Positions 1 to 8,982 of a stretch of DNA of 64,000 bases are shown piece after piece. Positions within the stretch are counted from its first letter, which is position 1, and each line of letters starts with the position of its first letter. The notes under the pieces were generated by a model. It worked only from the letters and a program-made list of their open reading frames with translations. It was not told where the DNA came from and searched no databases. Origin of the DNA: Gemmatimonadota bacterium (GTDB lineage Bacteria > Gemmatimonadota > Gemmatimonadetes > Palauibacterales > Palauibacteraceae); contig JAJEEM010000059.1 in assembly GCA_022820995.1 (NCBI GenBank), positions 171,831 to 235,830 of the forward strand, given 5' to 3'. Position numbers and translations under genes: made by a program.

Positions 1-206
1 CCGTCGCTGTCGAGTCGGCTGCCGGGCGCCACTTCCCGGCAGTACATCCAGTGGAAGAGCGGCGGCAGCGGATCGCCGTCGCCCGCGCCGTCCGGGTTCC
101 GGTCCAGCGTGGCCAGCATCCCGCGTACGAGCGCGAGCGAGGCCCGGTCCACGGCCTCGTCGGACCGGCCGATCCAGGCGTCCCACGCGCCGGCATCTCC
201 CTGCAC
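1..206 (-). CDS. FAS1-like (HTD2-type) acyl-thioester dehydratase, N-terminal fragment
   Basis: The gene runs off the left edge of the window; 68 N-terminal residues are visible from a GTG start. They contain WDAWIGR and, about 35 residues later, PLPPLFHWMYC followed by a DG pair, the N-terminal pattern of FAS1-like/HTD2-type dehydratases such as mesaconyl-C4-CoA hydratase. Members add water to, or remove it from, CoA thioesters. The second hot-dog half with the catalytic residues lies outside the window, so the substrate cannot be inferred. A GGGAGG ribosome site lies 9 nt before the GTG. The start is 17 nt after the acyl-CoA dehydrogenase stop, so both are probably one operon for acyl-CoA breakdown. 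Confidence 0.6.
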   Translation of the reverse strand, partial: MQGDAGAWDAWIGRSDEAVDRASLALVRGMLATLDRNPDGAGDGDPLPPLFHWMYCREVAPGSRLDSD

Positions 207-223
207 CCTCGGTCGCCTCCCGC

Positions 224-1387
224 TCAGAAAGACTTCGGGAGACCCAGGACGTGGGTCGCCACATGGGAGAGAATCAGGTTCGTGGAGATCGGCGCGATCT
301 GGTACAGCCGGGTCTCGCGGAACTTCCGCTCGATGTCGTACTCGGTGGAGAAGGCGAAGCCCCCGTACGTCTGCATGCACATGTCGGCCGCGGCCCACGA
401 GGCGTCGGATGCGAGGTACTTGGCCATATTCGCCTCGGCTCCGCACGGCGCCCCGTCGTCGAACAGCGCCGCCGCCCGCTCGACCATGAGCGCCGCCGCC
501 TCCGTCTTCATGTGGGCTTCGGCGATGGGAAACTGGATGCCCTGGTTCTGCCCGATGGGACGCCCGAACACCTCGCGGCCCTTCGCGTACTCCGCGGCAT
601 GCTCCACGAAGAACCTCGCGTCTCCCACGCACTCCGCCGCGATGAGCACGCGCTCCGCGTTCAGCCCGTCGAGGATGTAGCGGAACCCCTTTCCCTCCTC
701 GCCGATGAGGTTCGCCGCGGGCACGCGCAGTCCATCGAAGAACACCTCGGTGGTGGAGTGGTTGATCATCGTCTCGATGGGCCGGATCGTGACCGACTTT
801 CCGACCTCGTTCCGCAGGTCGACGAGGAAGACGGACATCCCCGCCGTGGGTTTCGCGCTCTCCTCGCGAGGCGTCGTGCGCGCGAGGAGGAGCATGAGAT
901 CGGAATGTTCCGAGCGGGAGATCCAGGTCTTCTGCCCGTGGATCACGTACGCGTCGCCGTCGCGCTCGGCCGTCGTCGCGATCCGGGTCGTGTCCGTGCC
1001 GCAGGTCGGCTCGCTCACGCCGAAGGCCTGCAGACGCAACTCTCCCGCCGCGATCCGGGGCAGGTACCGCCGCTTCTGCGCCTCGCTGCCGTGCCTGAGC
1101 AGCGTGCCCATGATGTACATCTGGGCGTGACAGGCGGCCCCGTTGCACCCGGTGCGCTGAATCATCTCGAGGATGACGCACGCCGCCCTGAGGTCGAGTC
1201 CGGCGCCGCCGTACTCCTCGGGGATGAGCGCCGCGAGATATCCCGCCTCGGTCAGCGCGTCGATGAACGCGGTCGGGTAGGCGCTCTCGCGGTCCCGCTC
1301 CCGCCAGTACTCGCCCGGAAAGCGCTCGCACAGGCTGCGGACGCCCTCCCGGATCGCCTCGTAACCGTATTCGGAACTCGTGAACAC
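224..1387 (-). CDS. Acyl-CoA dehydrogenase
   Basis: A 387-residue flavoprotein of normal family length that makes a trans-2,3 double bond in an acyl-CoA and passes electrons to ETF. The helical N-domain (1-120), the beta-domain flavin motif around AFGVSEPTCGTDT (121-133) and GQKTWIS (151-157), and the C-terminal helical domain with GREVFGRPIGQNQ (270-282) are all present. The usual C-terminal catalytic Glu of the MCAD type is absent (LYQIAPIST where YQIYEGT is expected). A Glu at 245 in NAERVLIA sits where isovaleryl-CoA and long-chain enzymes carry their base, so a branched or long acyl substrate is more likely than medium-chain (inference). It is transcribed with the dehydratase fragment downstream and diverges from the TPP enzyme genes. 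Confidence 0.93.
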   Translation of the reverse strand: MFTSSEYGYEAIREGVRSLCERFPGEYWRERDRESAYPTAFIDALTEAGYLAALIPEEYGGAGLDLRAACVILEMIQRTGCNGAACHAQMYIMGTLLRHGSEAQKRRYLPRIAAGELRLQAFGVSEPTCGTDTTRIATTAERDGDAYVIHGQKTWISRSEHSDLMLLLARTTPREESAKPTAGMSVFLVDLRNEVGKSVTIRPIETMINHSTTEVFFDGLRVPAANLIGEEGKGFRYILDGLNAERVLIAAECVGDARFFVEHAAEYAKGREVFGRPIGQNQGIQFPIAEAHMKTEAAALMVERAAALFDDGAPCGAEANMAKYLASDASWAAADMCMQTYGGFAFSTEYDIERKFRETRLYQIAPISTNLILSHVATHVLGLPKSF

Positions 1388-1503
1388 CTGGGCCGGTTTC
1401 CATCCGGGTTTCGTCGATCGAAGGGACGGGACGGAGGGTACGGGTTGCCGGCGGCCGCCGCGATGGCTCCCGCCGATGGCTCCGGGCGGAACGGGGCGGC
1501 ATA

Positions 1504-2088
1504 TTGTTCGACGTGAGCACAGTGGACGACCCGGACATCCCGCAGCATCGCGACGCGGAAGACTCCGATGGCGCGGATTGGGGGGAGCAGGTATTCCGAT
1601 CGCTCCCGGACCTCGGCATCCGTCACGTCGCCACGGTCCCGGACGCCGGCCTCGGGAGGTTCCTCGAACTGTGCGACGCGGACCCCGCGATCCGACTCAT
1701 CACGCTCACGACGGAGGAGGAGGGGATCGCCCTTGCCTGCGGAACGTGGCTCGGCGGCGAACTCGCGGCCGTCGCCATGCAGTCGAGCGGGGTCGGCAAC
1801 GTCGTGAACATGCTCGGACTCCCGAACGTGTGCCGGATTCCATGTCTCCTTCTCGTATCCATGCGCGGCGAAGCCGAGGAGCGGAACCCGTGGCAGGTCC
1901 CCGTGGGGCGCGCGGTGCCCGATCTCCTCGCCGCCCTCGGCGTGGACGTGTTCCGTCCTGAGTCCGCCTCCGGGGTGGCGCCGGCGTTCGTCGAAGCCGC
2001 CGGGCAGGCGCGGCGAACCGGACGCCCCGCCGCGGTGCTCGTCAGCCAGCGCATCATCGGCGCCAAGTCGTTCGCGGGCGGCGACTGA
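1504..2088 (+). CDS. TPP-dependent decarboxylase, PYR-domain subunit (sulfopyruvate/phosphonopyruvate decarboxylase alpha-like)
   Basis: The protein has about 194 residues and carries the pyrimidine-binding half of a TPP enzyme. TVPDAGL (about residue 44), TEEEGIALA with the cofactor-activating Glu, MQSSGVGNVVNML, LPNVCRIPCLLLVSMRGE and the NPWQ turn match ComD (sulfopyruvate decarboxylase alpha) and the N-half of phosphonopyruvate decarboxylase. The open frame starts at TTG 1504; in-frame GTGs at 1513 and 1522 are alternatives and no site has a clear ribosome site. It overlaps the next gene by one base (TGATG), which implies an obligate two-subunit enzyme. No coenzyme M or phosphonate gene is nearby, so the substrate (sulfopyruvate, phosphonopyruvate or another 2-oxo acid) is open. 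Confidence 0.8.
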   Translation: MFDVSTVDDPDIPQHRDAEDSDGADWGEQVFRSLPDLGIRHVATVPDAGLGRFLELCDADPAIRLITLTTEEEGIALACGTWLGGELAAVAMQSSGVGNVVNMLGLPNVCRIPCLLLVSMRGEAEERNPWQVPVGRAVPDLLAALGVDVFRPESASGVAPAFVEAAGQARRTGRPAAVLVSQRIIGAKSFAGGD

Positions 2089-2714
2089 TGCGGGACGCGG
2101 GACCGGACCGGCATGCGGGACTCGACCGGCGCGCGCTCGTCGCGGGGATCCTGGACCGGCGCGGCGACGCGGCCGTCGTCGCGGGGCTCGGTTCCCCGGC
2201 CTGGGACTGCCACGCGGCGGGCGACTCGCCGCTGAACTTCTACTTCTGGGGCGCGATGGGCGGCGCCGCGATGCTGGGACTCGGCGTCGCCCTCGCGCAG
2301 CCGGCCCGGCGCGTGCTCGTGGTCACCGGGGACGCGGAGATGCTGATGGGGGTGGGGAGCCTCGCCACGATCGCCGCCCAGGCCCCCTCCAACCTCGCCC
2401 TCCTCGTGCTGGACAACGAGGCGTTCGGCGAGACGGGACGGCAGGCGGGGCTCACCGGAAGGGACACGGATATCGCCGCGATCGCACGCGGTGCCGGCAT
2501 CGACGCCGCCTTCACGGTCGGCGCCGAAGTCGGGGAGGGGTCCGCGGGATTCGCGGCAACGGACTTCGACGCGCTGGCCGGTATGCTGTTCGCGGGGGAA
2601 GGCCCGGTTCTGTGCGTGGCGAAGATCGCGCTCAGCGCCGAATCGGACTCGTATCCGCCGCGGGACGGCGTCCTGCTTCAGGCCCGTTTCCGGGCCGCGC
2701 TCGCCGGCGACTGA
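2088..2714 (+). CDS. TPP-dependent decarboxylase, PP-domain subunit (ComE-like)
   Basis: This 208-residue subunit carries the diphosphate/Mg-binding half of the TPP enzyme. The cofactor motif is intact: GDAEMLMG (residues 81-88) followed at normal spacing by LVLDNEAFGETG, the GDG...N pattern. The N-terminal segment with PAWDCHAAGD and FYFWGAMGGAA matches ComE and phosphonopyruvate decarboxylase. The ATG shares one base with the previous stop, so the subunits are translationally coupled. Split subunits are typical of sulfopyruvate decarboxylase; many phosphonopyruvate decarboxylases are single-chain. It ends 15 nt before the convergent ispH stop. Confidence 0.82.
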   Translation: MRDAGPDRHAGLDRRALVAGILDRRGDAAVVAGLGSPAWDCHAAGDSPLNFYFWGAMGGAAMLGLGVALAQPARRVLVVTGDAEMLMGVGSLATIAAQAPSNLALLVLDNEAFGETGRQAGLTGRDTDIAAIARGAGIDAAFTVGAEVGEGSAGFAATDFDALAGMLFAGEGPVLCVAKIALSAESDSYPPRDGVLLQARFRAALAGD

Positions 2715-2729
2715 GCGCCGCCGCGGCAG

Positions 2730-3983
2730 TCAGGACTTCAGAAGGCCCGAAGGGTCGTAGCCCGTGCCCCGCAGGATGCGCTCCACGGCCTCCCCGAGCT
2801 TCGAGTTCGGCGTGGAGGCGCCCGCCGTGATGCCGATGCTGATGTTGCCGTCCGGCAGCCAGGCGGATTCCGTCACCGTCTCATCGGTTCCGATCCGCTT
2901 GTGGCTGATGCGTCCCCGCACGGTGTCGATGCAGGCGGCGTCCTCGATGTGATACGTCGTCGTGTACAGCCCGCAGAGGTACGCGAGCTGGTTCGTGTTC
3001 GAGGAGTTGTAGCCGCCGATCACGACCATGAGGTCCGGCGGATCCTCCATCATCTCCTTCACGGCGTCCTGCCGCTTCTGGGTGGCCGAGCAGATCGTGT
3101 CGAAGCTGCGGAAGCGGTCCGTCATCTCCTCCGGCCCCCAGCGATCCACGACCGCCTCGCCGAGTTCCGCCGCGATGGCCAGCGACTCGGAAGCCAGCAT
3201 CGTCGTCTGGTTGGCGACGCCGACCTTCCCGAGATGGAGGTCGGGATCGAACCCGTCGGACACCGATTCCGCGAACGCCTCCATGAAGGAAGCCCGTTCC
3301 CCTTCTCCGCGGATATACGCGCAGACGAGCCGGGCCTGCTCCATGTCGCGCACGATGAGGAACTTCCCGTTTTCGTGTTTCAGGACCTGGGAACTCGTCG
3401 CCCGCGTCTCCTCGTGCCAGTGCTTGCCGTGGATGATCGAGGTGAAACCATCGCGGGCGTAGCCGTCCACCCGCTTCCACACGTTGAGCACCGAGCCGCA
3501 CGTCGTGTCGACGAGAATGCAGTCGAGGGCCCGCAACGCCTCGAAATCGTGCAGCGTCACGCCGAAGGCCGGAATGATCACGACATCGTCCTCGGTGACG
3601 CCGCTGAAGTCGAACTCCCCGGCGTCGGAAGGATAGAGGAACTCGATCTCCATCTCCTGGAGCCGGCGGTTCACGTGCGGGTTGTGGATGATCTCGCCCA
3701 CGAGCAGGATCCGCCGATACGGGAACTTGCGGCGCGACTCGTACGCGTAGTCCACCGCGCGGTCCACGCCGTAGCAGAAGCCGGAACTCTTCGCGAGACG
3801 CAGGAGGATCCGCCCCGCCTGAAGCTCGAAGTCCCGCTCCCTGATAAGGGAGACGATGGCGCTCCCGTACTCGAAATCGATCACCGGCTGGATCTCCTTC
3901 TTCAGACCCAGCCCGCGCCGATAATATCGTTCCTCCGCGGTCGACGTCTTGCGACCGCCCGAACTCAGTACCTGTTTCGTCAT
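2730..3983 (-). CDS. ispH: 4-hydroxy-3-methylbut-2-enyl diphosphate reductase, long type
   Basis: IspH carries out the last step of the MEP isoprenoid pathway, reducing HMBPP to IPP and DMAPP with a [4Fe-4S] cluster. The three cluster cysteines are visible: C70 (SSGFCYGV), C162 (DTTCGSV) and C298 (DTICSATQKRQ). With 417 residues it belongs to the long plant/cyanobacterial-type branch, not the ~315-residue E. coli type; the N-terminal 60 residues and the VIPAFGVTLHDFE segment are typical of that branch. I chose the ATG at 3983 (MTKQV) because the 22 codons upstream look like frame read-through. The gene is alone, convergent with the TPP pair and divergent from lon. Confidence 0.95.
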   Translation of the reverse strand: MTKQVLSSGGRKTSTAEERYYRRGLGLKKEIQPVIDFEYGSAIVSLIRERDFELQAGRILLRLAKSSGFCYGVDRAVDYAYESRRKFPYRRILLVGEIIHNPHVNRRLQEMEIEFLYPSDAGEFDFSGVTEDDVVIIPAFGVTLHDFEALRALDCILVDTTCGSVLNVWKRVDGYARDGFTSIIHGKHWHEETRATSSQVLKHENGKFLIVRDMEQARLVCAYIRGEGERASFMEAFAESVSDGFDPDLHLGKVGVANQTTMLASESLAIAAELGEAVVDRWGPEEMTDRFRSFDTICSATQKRQDAVKEMMEDPPDLMVVIGGYNSSNTNQLAYLCGLYTTTYHIEDAACIDTVRGRISHKRIGTDETVTESAWLPDGNISIGITAGASTPNSKLGEAVERILRGTGYDPSGLLKS

Positions 3984-4122
3984 ATCTTGAAGATGGCGAA
4001 GTCCCGCTCGACTGCCAAGCAAGCGCCGTTGGCTGCCGTCTTGACGCACACCGCCCGCATCGGCAGACCTCTACGGGCGTCGTTGCGCCAGATCGGCGGA
4101 TGCGGGGGTCCGGGCGGCGAAA

Positions 4123-4193
4123 CCGGCGGGCCCGAAACCTGCACCGGAAGACGCGAATCCGGCGGGCGCAGGCACGTCAACCCGGCGGGCGCA
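4123..4193 (+). repeat. Three short direct repeats upstream of lon
   Basis: CCGGCGGGC occurs at 4123-4131, 4159-4167 and 4182-4190; the last two copies extend to CCGGCGGGCGCA. They fill the ispH-lon divergent leader just before the lon start. They could be a regulator binding array or chance in very GC-rich DNA. Confidence 0.3.
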
Positions 4194-4227
4194 CGCATCT
4201 CGCCCGAGGACATAGAGCTACGCAAGC

Positions 4228-6945
4228 ATGAGCGAAGAAAACGGACGCAAGGATCAGGCTGAAACGCTGCCCGCCGAGAACGGCGGCGTCCTGGTCGAGA
4301 TGAAGGTCACCGAGGTGGAGGGCGCCGAAGCGGCGGCCCCCGACGAAGGGACGGAACCCGGGCGCCAGACCGAATCGAAGCGCCTGCGGCTGCCGGTACT
4401 CCCCCTCCGGGGCACGGTCGTGTTCCCCGCCGTGGCCGCGCCGATCGCCGCGGGCCGGGAAAAGACGATGAAGGCCATCGACCGGGCGATCGCGGGGGAC
4501 AAGCTCCTCTTCGCGGTCGCCCAGCTCGATGCCGAAATCGAGAGGCCGGACCCCGAGCACCTGTACCGCATCGGGACCGTGTGCCGAATCGCGCAGATGC
4601 AGAAGGTGCCCGGCGGCATCCAGATGGTCATCCAGGGGGACACCCGCGCCGCCGCCCTCGAGTATGCCGAGCGCGACGGATACCTCGAGGTCGTCGCGCG
4701 CGAGATGGACGACATGGACCCGCTCGACCCCGACGAGCGGGCATTCGCGGCCCTCTACAAGGAGGTCCATGAGAGAGCCGCGGAAGTCAGCCGCCTGCGC
4801 GGCGTCCCCAAGGAAATCGTCGATCACCTCCTGGGCGGGGTGTCGACGGCCGGCGAACTGGCCGATCTCGTCGCCTTCTACACGGAGTTGGAGGTCGAGC
4901 AGAAGCAGGACCTTCTCGAGACGCTCGCCGTCGAGGCCCGGCTGCGCTCGCTGCTCGTGCACCTGCAGAAGCAGATCGGCCTGCTGGAGGCGCAGGAGGA
5001 GATCCGCGAGCAGGTGCAAGAGGAACTGGGGGAGAGGCAGCGCGAGATCTTCCTCCGCGAGCAGATGAAGGCGATCCAGAAGGAGCTGGGCGAGGACATC
5101 GACTTCCAGGAGACGAACGACCTCCGCGAGCGCATCGAGGCGCTGGAGTTGCCGGAGGAGGCGCGCCAGGAGGTCGACCGCGAGCTTCGGCGTCTCGAGC
5201 GCATCCCGCGCGAGTCCGCGGAGGCCCAGGTCGTGCGGACGTACCTGGAGATCGTCGCGGATCTCCCCTGGTCCGAGACGACCGAGGAGCAGTTGGACAT
5301 CCCTCGCGCCGAGGACATCCTGGAGCGGGACCACTACGGACTTCGCGACGTGAAGGACCGGGTCCTCGATTTCCTCGCGGTCCGGAAGCTCCAGGAAGAG
5401 GCGAGGTTGCGCGAAGCTCGCGAGCTGGAGGCCGAGGAGGCGGAGGCGGACGGCGACGGGGTGGCGGACGGCAACGCGGAAACCGGCGGCGACGCGGGGA
5501 CGGACGGCGACGCGGAGAGCGAGGCGTCGGGGAACGGCGACGCGCCGGACGAGGCGGATGGGGCAACCTCCGATGAGGAGGAATCCGGCGAGGCGGAGGC
5601 CGACCCGGTGCCGGGATACGAGGACGACCGCGCGGGGGAGACGCTGCTCTTCGTCGGGCCGCCGGGCGTGGGCAAGACCTCCATCGCGCGTTCCATCGCC
5701 GACGCCATGGGCCGCAAGTACGTCCGCGTGTCGCTGGGCGGGGCGCGCGACGAGGCGGACATCCGCGGACATCGACGCACGTACGTGGGCGCGATGGCCG
5801 GCCGCATCATCGAGGGACTGAAGCGGGCGGGAACGAAGAACCCCGTGTTCCTCCTGGACGAGATCGACAAGCTGGGCGTGTCGTTCCAGGGCGACCCCTC
5901 GGCGGCGCTGATGGAGGTGCTGGATCCGGCGCAGAACGAGGCGTTCGTCGATCACTACCTCGGGGTGCCGTTCGACCTCTCGCAGGTGCTCTTCATCGCC
6001 ACGGCGAACGTCTTCGAGCAGATCCCCGGCCCCCTGCGCGACCGGATGGAGTCGATCGAGTTCCGCGGCTACACGGAAGCCGAGAAGCTCGAGATCGCGC
6101 GCCGCTTCCTCCTGCCGCGGCAGAAGCGGCGGAACGGCCTGCTCCCGGAGCAGCTCGAGGTCGATGAGGGCGCGATCCGCGCGATCATCACGCGCTACAC
6201 CCGCGAGGCCGGCGTGCGGCAGCTCGAGCGCGAACTCGGGTCCGTCTGCCGGAAGTCCGCGCGGAAGATCGCGACGGGATCCGCGGAGGCGGCGGTGGAC
6301 GCGGACGACCTGCGCGAACTGCTGGGCCGGCCGAAGGTGCATGCGGCCGAGAAGATGGAGGAGGATACGGTCGGCGTGGCGACGGGCATGTTCTACACGC
6401 CGGTGGGCGGGGACATCATGCTCGTCGAGACGAGGGTCCTGAAGGGCAAGGAGGGGCTCGTCCTCACGGGACAGCTCGGCGACGTCATGAAGGAGAGTGC
6501 GCAGGCCGCCCTCACCTTTGCGCGCAGCCACGCGAATGGGCTGGATCTCACGGAGGAGCGGCTGCGGGACCACGAGATTCACATTCACGTCCCGGCCGGC
6601 GCCATCCCCAAGGAGGGGCCCTCGGCGGGCATCGCCATGGCGGTGGCGCTCGTGAGCGCCCTGGGCGACCACCCCGTGCGGCACGACGTTGCGATGACGG
6701 GCGAGATCACGCTCTCGGGACGGGTGCTCCCGATCGGCGGCGTGAAGGAGAAGGTGCTCGGCGCCGCCCGCGCGGGGATCGGGGAGATCATCCTCCCGGC
6801 GGTCAACGAGGGCGACCTGGAGGACCTCCCGGATCACGTGTGCGAGCAGCTCGAGTTCCACCTGGTGGAGACGCTCGACGAAGCGCTCGCCGCGGCGCTG
6901 GCCAACGGCTCGCTCGAAGAAGGGGCGCTCGCCTTCGCGGAGTGA
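4228..6945 (+). CDS. lon: ATP-dependent protease Lon with acidic insert
   Basis: Cytoplasmic AAA+ protease that degrades misfolded and regulatory proteins. Domains in order: substrate-binding LON domain (about 53-245), coiled helical region (250-345), AAA+ module with Walker A GPPGVGKT (477-484) and Walker B LLDEID (542-547), and protease domain with the Ser799-Lys840 dyad (PKEGPSAG and GGVKEKV). At 905 residues it is 100 or more longer than usual. The excess is an acidic N-terminal tail (1-50) and an insert (about 388-470) rich in Ala, Gly, Asp and Glu placed directly before Walker A, where ordinary Lon has a short loop. All catalytic residues are intact, so it should be active. Confidence 0.96.
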   Translation: MSEENGRKDQAETLPAENGGVLVEMKVTEVEGAEAAAPDEGTEPGRQTESKRLRLPVLPLRGTVVFPAVAAPIAAGREKTMKAIDRAIAGDKLLFAVAQLDAEIERPDPEHLYRIGTVCRIAQMQKVPGGIQMVIQGDTRAAALEYAERDGYLEVVAREMDDMDPLDPDERAFAALYKEVHERAAEVSRLRGVPKEIVDHLLGGVSTAGELADLVAFYTELEVEQKQDLLETLAVEARLRSLLVHLQKQIGLLEAQEEIREQVQEELGERQREIFLREQMKAIQKELGEDIDFQETNDLRERIEALELPEEARQEVDRELRRLERIPRESAEAQVVRTYLEIVADLPWSETTEEQLDIPRAEDILERDHYGLRDVKDRVLDFLAVRKLQEEARLREARELEAEEAEADGDGVADGNAETGGDAGTDGDAESEASGNGDAPDEADGATSDEEESGEAEADPVPGYEDDRAGETLLFVGPPGVGKTSIARSIADAMGRKYVRVSLGGARDEADIRGHRRTYVGAMAGRIIEGLKRAGTKNPVFLLDEIDKLGVSFQGDPSAALMEVLDPAQNEAFVDHYLGVPFDLSQVLFIATANVFEQIPGPLRDRMESIEFRGYTEAEKLEIARRFLLPRQKRRNGLLPEQLEVDEGAIRAIITRYTREAGVRQLERELGSVCRKSARKIATGSAEAAVDADDLRELLGRPKVHAAEKMEEDTVGVATGMFYTPVGGDIMLVETRVLKGKEGLVLTGQLGDVMKESAQAALTFARSHANGLDLTEERLRDHEIHIHVPAGAIPKEGPSAGIAMAVALVSALGDHPVRHDVAMTGEITLSGRVLPIGGVKEKVLGAARAGIGEIILPAVNEGDLEDLPDHVCEQLEFHLVETLDEALAAALANGSLEEGALAFAE

Positions 6946-6981
6946 CGGGCGGGAGGCCTCCGGCCAGGTGTCCGCCTCCGG

Positions 6982-7656
6982 CTAGCTGACCGCCTCCGGT
7001 CCCGCCGCGTATCCGACGATGTCCTCGATCGCGTCGAGCATGATGTGCGGGCGTTCGATCACCAGTTCCCGTTCCGAGAACGGCCCCCAGAGCGCCGCGA
7101 TCGTCGTCACGCCGGCCGCGTGTCCCGCCCGCATGTCCCACACGGAGTCGCCCACGTAGGCAGCGGTCTCGGCGGCGGCGTCCAGCCGCTCCAGCGCCAG
7201 GCGGATGGGGGCCGGGTCGGGCTTGTGCGGCACGGGCTCGTCGGACGTGACGATCACGTCGAACAGCGCCTGGTCCAGCGCGCACGCCGCCAGGCTTCGG
7301 GCCGTGCCGGCACTCGCCTTGCTCGTGACGACGCCCAGGCGCACGCCTCTTTCCCGGAGTTGAACGAGCGTCTCGGCGACACGCGGAAAGGAACGGATGA
7401 GCCGTTCGTGTTCGCGGAAGTTGTGGTCGATGTAGGTGTCGACCATGGCCTGAACTTCCTCGGCCGTGTCCACCAGGTAGCCGAGCTGGGTCCGCAGCGG
7501 CTGGCCCAGCGTCCTCAGCCACACCTCGTCCGGAGGGGGATCGTCGAAGTGGGTCCGCATCGTATGCCGCCAGGACTCGGCGATGAGGTGGGTCGAGTCC
7601 ACGAGGGTACCGTCGAGGTCGAACAGGATCGTGTCCAGCGGGCGGCGCGGTGACAT
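6982..7656 (-). CDS. HAD-family phosphatase (phosphoglycolate phosphatase/PpaX-like)
   Basis: A 224-residue HAD subfamily IA hydrolase. Motif I FDLDGTLVDS gives the nucleophile D13 and acid D15; motif II is VVTSKAS; motif III is the Lys in PHKPDP; motif IV is GDSVWDM. The all-helical cap lies between residues 20 and 90. Relatives include phosphoglycolate phosphatase (Gph) and pyrophosphatase PpaX, and sequence alone does not separate them. It is convergent with lon and its start is 90 nt from the divergent phosphofructokinase gene. A housekeeping role in phosphometabolite repair is plausible. Confidence 0.88.
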   Translation of the reverse strand: MSPRRPLDTILFDLDGTLVDSTHLIAESWRHTMRTHFDDPPPDEVWLRTLGQPLRTQLGYLVDTAEEVQAMVDTYIDHNFREHERLIRSFPRVAETLVQLRERGVRLGVVTSKASAGTARSLAACALDQALFDVIVTSDEPVPHKPDPAPIRLALERLDAAAETAAYVGDSVWDMRAGHAAGVTTIAALWGPFSERELVIERPHIMLDAIEDIVGYAAGPEAVS

Positions 7657-7746
7657 GGGGAGCGAGGGTGCCGACCCGAGGGCGTAGCGTCAACCCCCGC
7701 AGCGAATGGCTTTGCCACGCGCGGGCGGAGCGCCGATAATCGGGCC

Positions 7747-8916
7747 ATGGACAAGAGGAAGGCTGTACCCGGCGACGACGATCCCGGGACGACCGCCCCG
7801 CGCGCGGGCGGAGCGGGAGAGATCAGGAAGATCGCGATCAACACCGGCGGCGGCGACGCGCCGGGGCTGAACGCGGTGATCCGGGCCATCGTGCTGAGCG
7901 CGCGCCGCCGCGGCTGGAGCGTGGTGGGCATCGAGAACGGCTACGGGGGCCTGCTGCCCGACGATCCCGGGCGGGTGATTCCGCTGGGGGCCGACGAGGT
8001 GCGGGGGATCACGCACCGCGGCGGGACGATTCTGGGGACGACGAACCGCTCCGATCCGTTCGCATGGCCGGTGCGCCTGCCGGACGGTTCGATCGAAGCG
8101 CGGGACCGGTCCGGCGAGATCATCGAGAGCCTCCGGGAGCATGGCATCGACGCGCTGATCGCGATCGGCGGGGACGGCAGCCTCGACCTCGCGCACCGGC
8201 TGTCGAAGCGGGGGCTCCCGGTGGTCGGCGTGCCGAAGACGATCGACAACGACCTCTGCGGGACGAGCCTCACGTTCGGGTTCCTCACGGCGGTGGAGAC
8301 GGCGACCGACGCGATCGGGAAGCTTCACTCCACGGCGGAGAGCCACCGCCGCGTCATGGTGGTGGAGGTGATGGGACGGGACGCGGGATGGATCGCGCTC
8401 TACAGCGGGCTGGCCGGCTCGGCCGACGTCATCCTCATCCCCGAGATTCCCTTCGACATCGAAAGAGTGTGCGACAAGATCCGGGAGCGTGAGGCGGCGG
8501 GGCGCGATTTCAGCATCGTCTGCGTGGCTGAGGGCGCGACGCCCGCCGGCGGCGAGATGGTGATGAAGACGGTCCCCGGCGGTGGCGCGGACGACCAGGA
8601 GCGGCTGGGCGGGCTCGGCGACATGGTGGCGCTGGAGATTGCCCGGCGCACGGGGAAGGAGACGCGGTCGCTGACGCTGGGCCACCTGCAGCGCGGCGGC
8701 CAGCCGACCTCCTACGACCGCGTCATCTCGCTGCGCTTCGGCGCCGCCGCCGTGCGGTGCGTGGCCCGCGGCCGATTCGGAACGATGGTCGCGCTCGATC
8801 CGCCTCACGTACGCGCGATCCCGCTCGGCGAAGCGCTCGCCAACCTCAAACTGGTCCCGGTGGACGGCGACATCGTGATGACCGCCCAGGCGATCGGGGT
8901 CAGCCTCGGCGACTGA
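7747..8916 (+). CDS. pfkA: 6-phosphofructokinase (probably ATP-dependent, group III type)
   Basis: This 389-residue enzyme phosphorylates fructose 6-phosphate in glycolysis. Visible motifs are NTGGGDAPGLNA (32-43), IGGDGS (140-145), GVPKTIDNDL (161-170) with the catalytic Asp, and VEVMGRDAGWIA. The residue after GGD is Gly, as in ATP-using enzymes (PPi enzymes have Asp), while the PKTIDND Lys is the PPi-type residue. This Gly/Lys pair occurs in ATP-dependent group III enzymes, so ATP is favoured but not proven. The first 25 residues are a variable extension. It stands alone and diverges from the HAD phosphatase. Confidence 0.92.
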   Translation: MDKRKAVPGDDDPGTTAPRAGGAGEIRKIAINTGGGDAPGLNAVIRAIVLSARRRGWSVVGIENGYGGLLPDDPGRVIPLGADEVRGITHRGGTILGTTNRSDPFAWPVRLPDGSIEARDRSGEIIESLREHGIDALIAIGGDGSLDLAHRLSKRGLPVVGVPKTIDNDLCGTSLTFGFLTAVETATDAIGKLHSTAESHRRVMVVEVMGRDAGWIALYSGLAGSADVILIPEIPFDIERVCDKIREREAAGRDFSIVCVAEGATPAGGEMVMKTVPGGGADDQERLGGLGDMVALEIARRTGKETRSLTLGHLQRGGQPTSYDRVISLRFGAAAVRCVARGRFGTMVALDPPHVRAIPLGEALANLKLVPVDGDIVMTAQAIGVSLGD

Positions 8917-8982
8917 CCGGTTCTACACGCGCGGAACCTGTGCCTGAAGAACCTATATCACGTCAACGGGTAGAGGCTTGTC

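Noticed and set aside
4177..6861. A 894-codon open frame antisense to lon, and many similar long frames elsewhere
   Set aside because: High-GC DNA leaves antisense frames open; the translations are Arg/His/Leu-rich without domains, while the opposite strand has a complete known protein.
6946..6981. Repeated GCCTCCGG units between lon and the HAD gene as a terminator or repeat array
   Set aside because: Only short, imperfect copies with no stable stem-loop; likely GC-rich chance.
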